Positions 6,286 through 6,532 of a stretch of 6,532 nt of DNA are shown here, piece after piece (within the stretch, counting starts at the first letter, position 1; the number at the start of each line of letters is the position of its first letter). The position numbers and the translations under genes are program-made. Under the pieces are notes generated by a model. It was given only the letters and a program-made list of their open reading frames with translations, did not search any database and was not told the origin of the DNA. The stretch is from an uncultured Paracoccaceae bacterium (lineage in GTDB: Bacteria; Pseudomonadota; Alphaproteobacteria; Rhodobacterales; Rhodobacteraceae). The DNA is taken from contig CALCPC010000054.1 in NCBI GenBank assembly GCA_937900975.1, positions 1-6,532 of the forward strand. Direction: 5' to 3'.

Positions 6286-6532
6286 CAGGCGGCCTCCTGC
6301 TCGGCATCACCGGCCGGCGCTTCGTTCGCCGTCTCGGACTTGCCTTTTGCGCCGTGCTCATACTCCTCAAGAAAGCTGAGCACCTGCTCGCGGTAGAGGT
6401 AGTAGTCGGGATGCTCCAGCAACGCCTTGCGCGTGCGGGGGCGGGGCAGCCCGACCTCGGTGATCTTGCCGATGGTCGCCTGCGGGCCGGTGGTCATCAT
6501 AACCACCCGATCGGCCAGCAAAATCGCCTCAT
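6285..6532 (-). CDS. nrtD: Nitrate ABC transporter ATP-binding protein, C-terminal part (partial)
   Basis: The visible part is the last 81 residues of an ABC ATPase of the nitrate/nitrite/cyanate uptake family (NrtD/NasD), which powers nitrate import at the inner face of the cytoplasmic membrane. The gene enters from beyond the window edge, so no start is seen. The first readable residues, EAILLADRVVMM, are the stretch that normally follows the H-loop histidine (THDVDEA-type), and the following TGPQATIGKI and the LLEHPDYY...FLEEYEHGAK region fit NrtD-type ATPases. Walker A, signature and Walker B motifs lie outside. The protein ends in a tail of about 20 residues rich in Glu, Ala and Lys (from about KGKSETANEA onward), probably disordered. 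Its stop codon overlaps the start of the GAF gene (ATGA). The family assignment is good. Whether the substrate is nitrate rather than cyanate or bicarbonate rests mainly on the adjoining nasA. Confidence 0.88.
   Translation of the reverse strand, partial: EAILLADRVVMMTTGPQATIGKITEVGLPRPRTRKALLEHPDYYLYREQVLSFLEEYEHGAKGKSETANEAPAGDAEQEAA
6293..6298 (-). promoter_or_regulatory. Ribosome binding site of the GAF-protein gene
   Basis: Read on the minus strand this is a perfect AGGAGG, seven bases before the ATG at 6285. It lies within the last codons of the upstream transporter gene and supports the ATG that overlaps that gene's TGA. Both coupling and independent initiation are therefore possible, so the GAF protein may be made in good amounts. 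Confidence 0.75.

Overview
The window is the inside of an assimilatory nitrate reduction operon. All genes lie on the minus strand, so they are transcribed from high to low coordinates. The DNA is GC-rich. The gene content, the protein sequences and the compact, overlapping layout suggest an alphaproteobacterium, probably of the Rhodobacteraceae (Roseobacter-type). That placement is my judgement from sequence style, not a database match.

Layout in transcription order: (1) the last 81 codons of an ABC transporter ATPase of the nitrate/cyanate family (nrtD-like, 6532-6285, cut by the window edge); (2) a 296-residue protein made of three GAF-like units and nothing else (6285-5395), overlapping nrtD by ATGA and preceded by a perfect AGGAGG site; (3) a 428-residue FAD/NAD(P)-dependent oxidoreductase that matches only the front half of NirB/NasC-type proteins and ends just after the first two cysteines of the usual Bfd-like [2Fe-2S] domain (5382-4096); (4) nasA, the molybdenum catalytic subunit of assimilatory nitrate reductase, with an N-terminal [4Fe-4S] motif and its own C-terminal Bfd-like [2Fe-2S] domain (4096-1475), overlapping the previous gene by one base (TAATG); (5) cysG, the trifunctional siroheme synthase (1457-39). 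Bases 1-38 hold no recognisable gene start.

The likely logic is: nitrate enters through the ABC transporter; NAD(P)H electrons pass from the flavoprotein to the [2Fe-2S] domain of NasA, then to its [4Fe-4S] cluster and Mo-bis-MGD centre, giving nitrite; CysG makes the siroheme needed by a nitrite reductase. That nitrite reductase is not in the window: the flavoprotein has lost, or never had, the siroheme half of NirB. It should be encoded nearby or elsewhere.

No promoter, leader hairpin, RNA gene, mobile element, repeat array or CRISPR is visible. The system as a whole is of a known kind. The two least ordinary parts are the three-unit GAF protein placed between transporter and reductase, and the half-length NirB-like flavoprotein.
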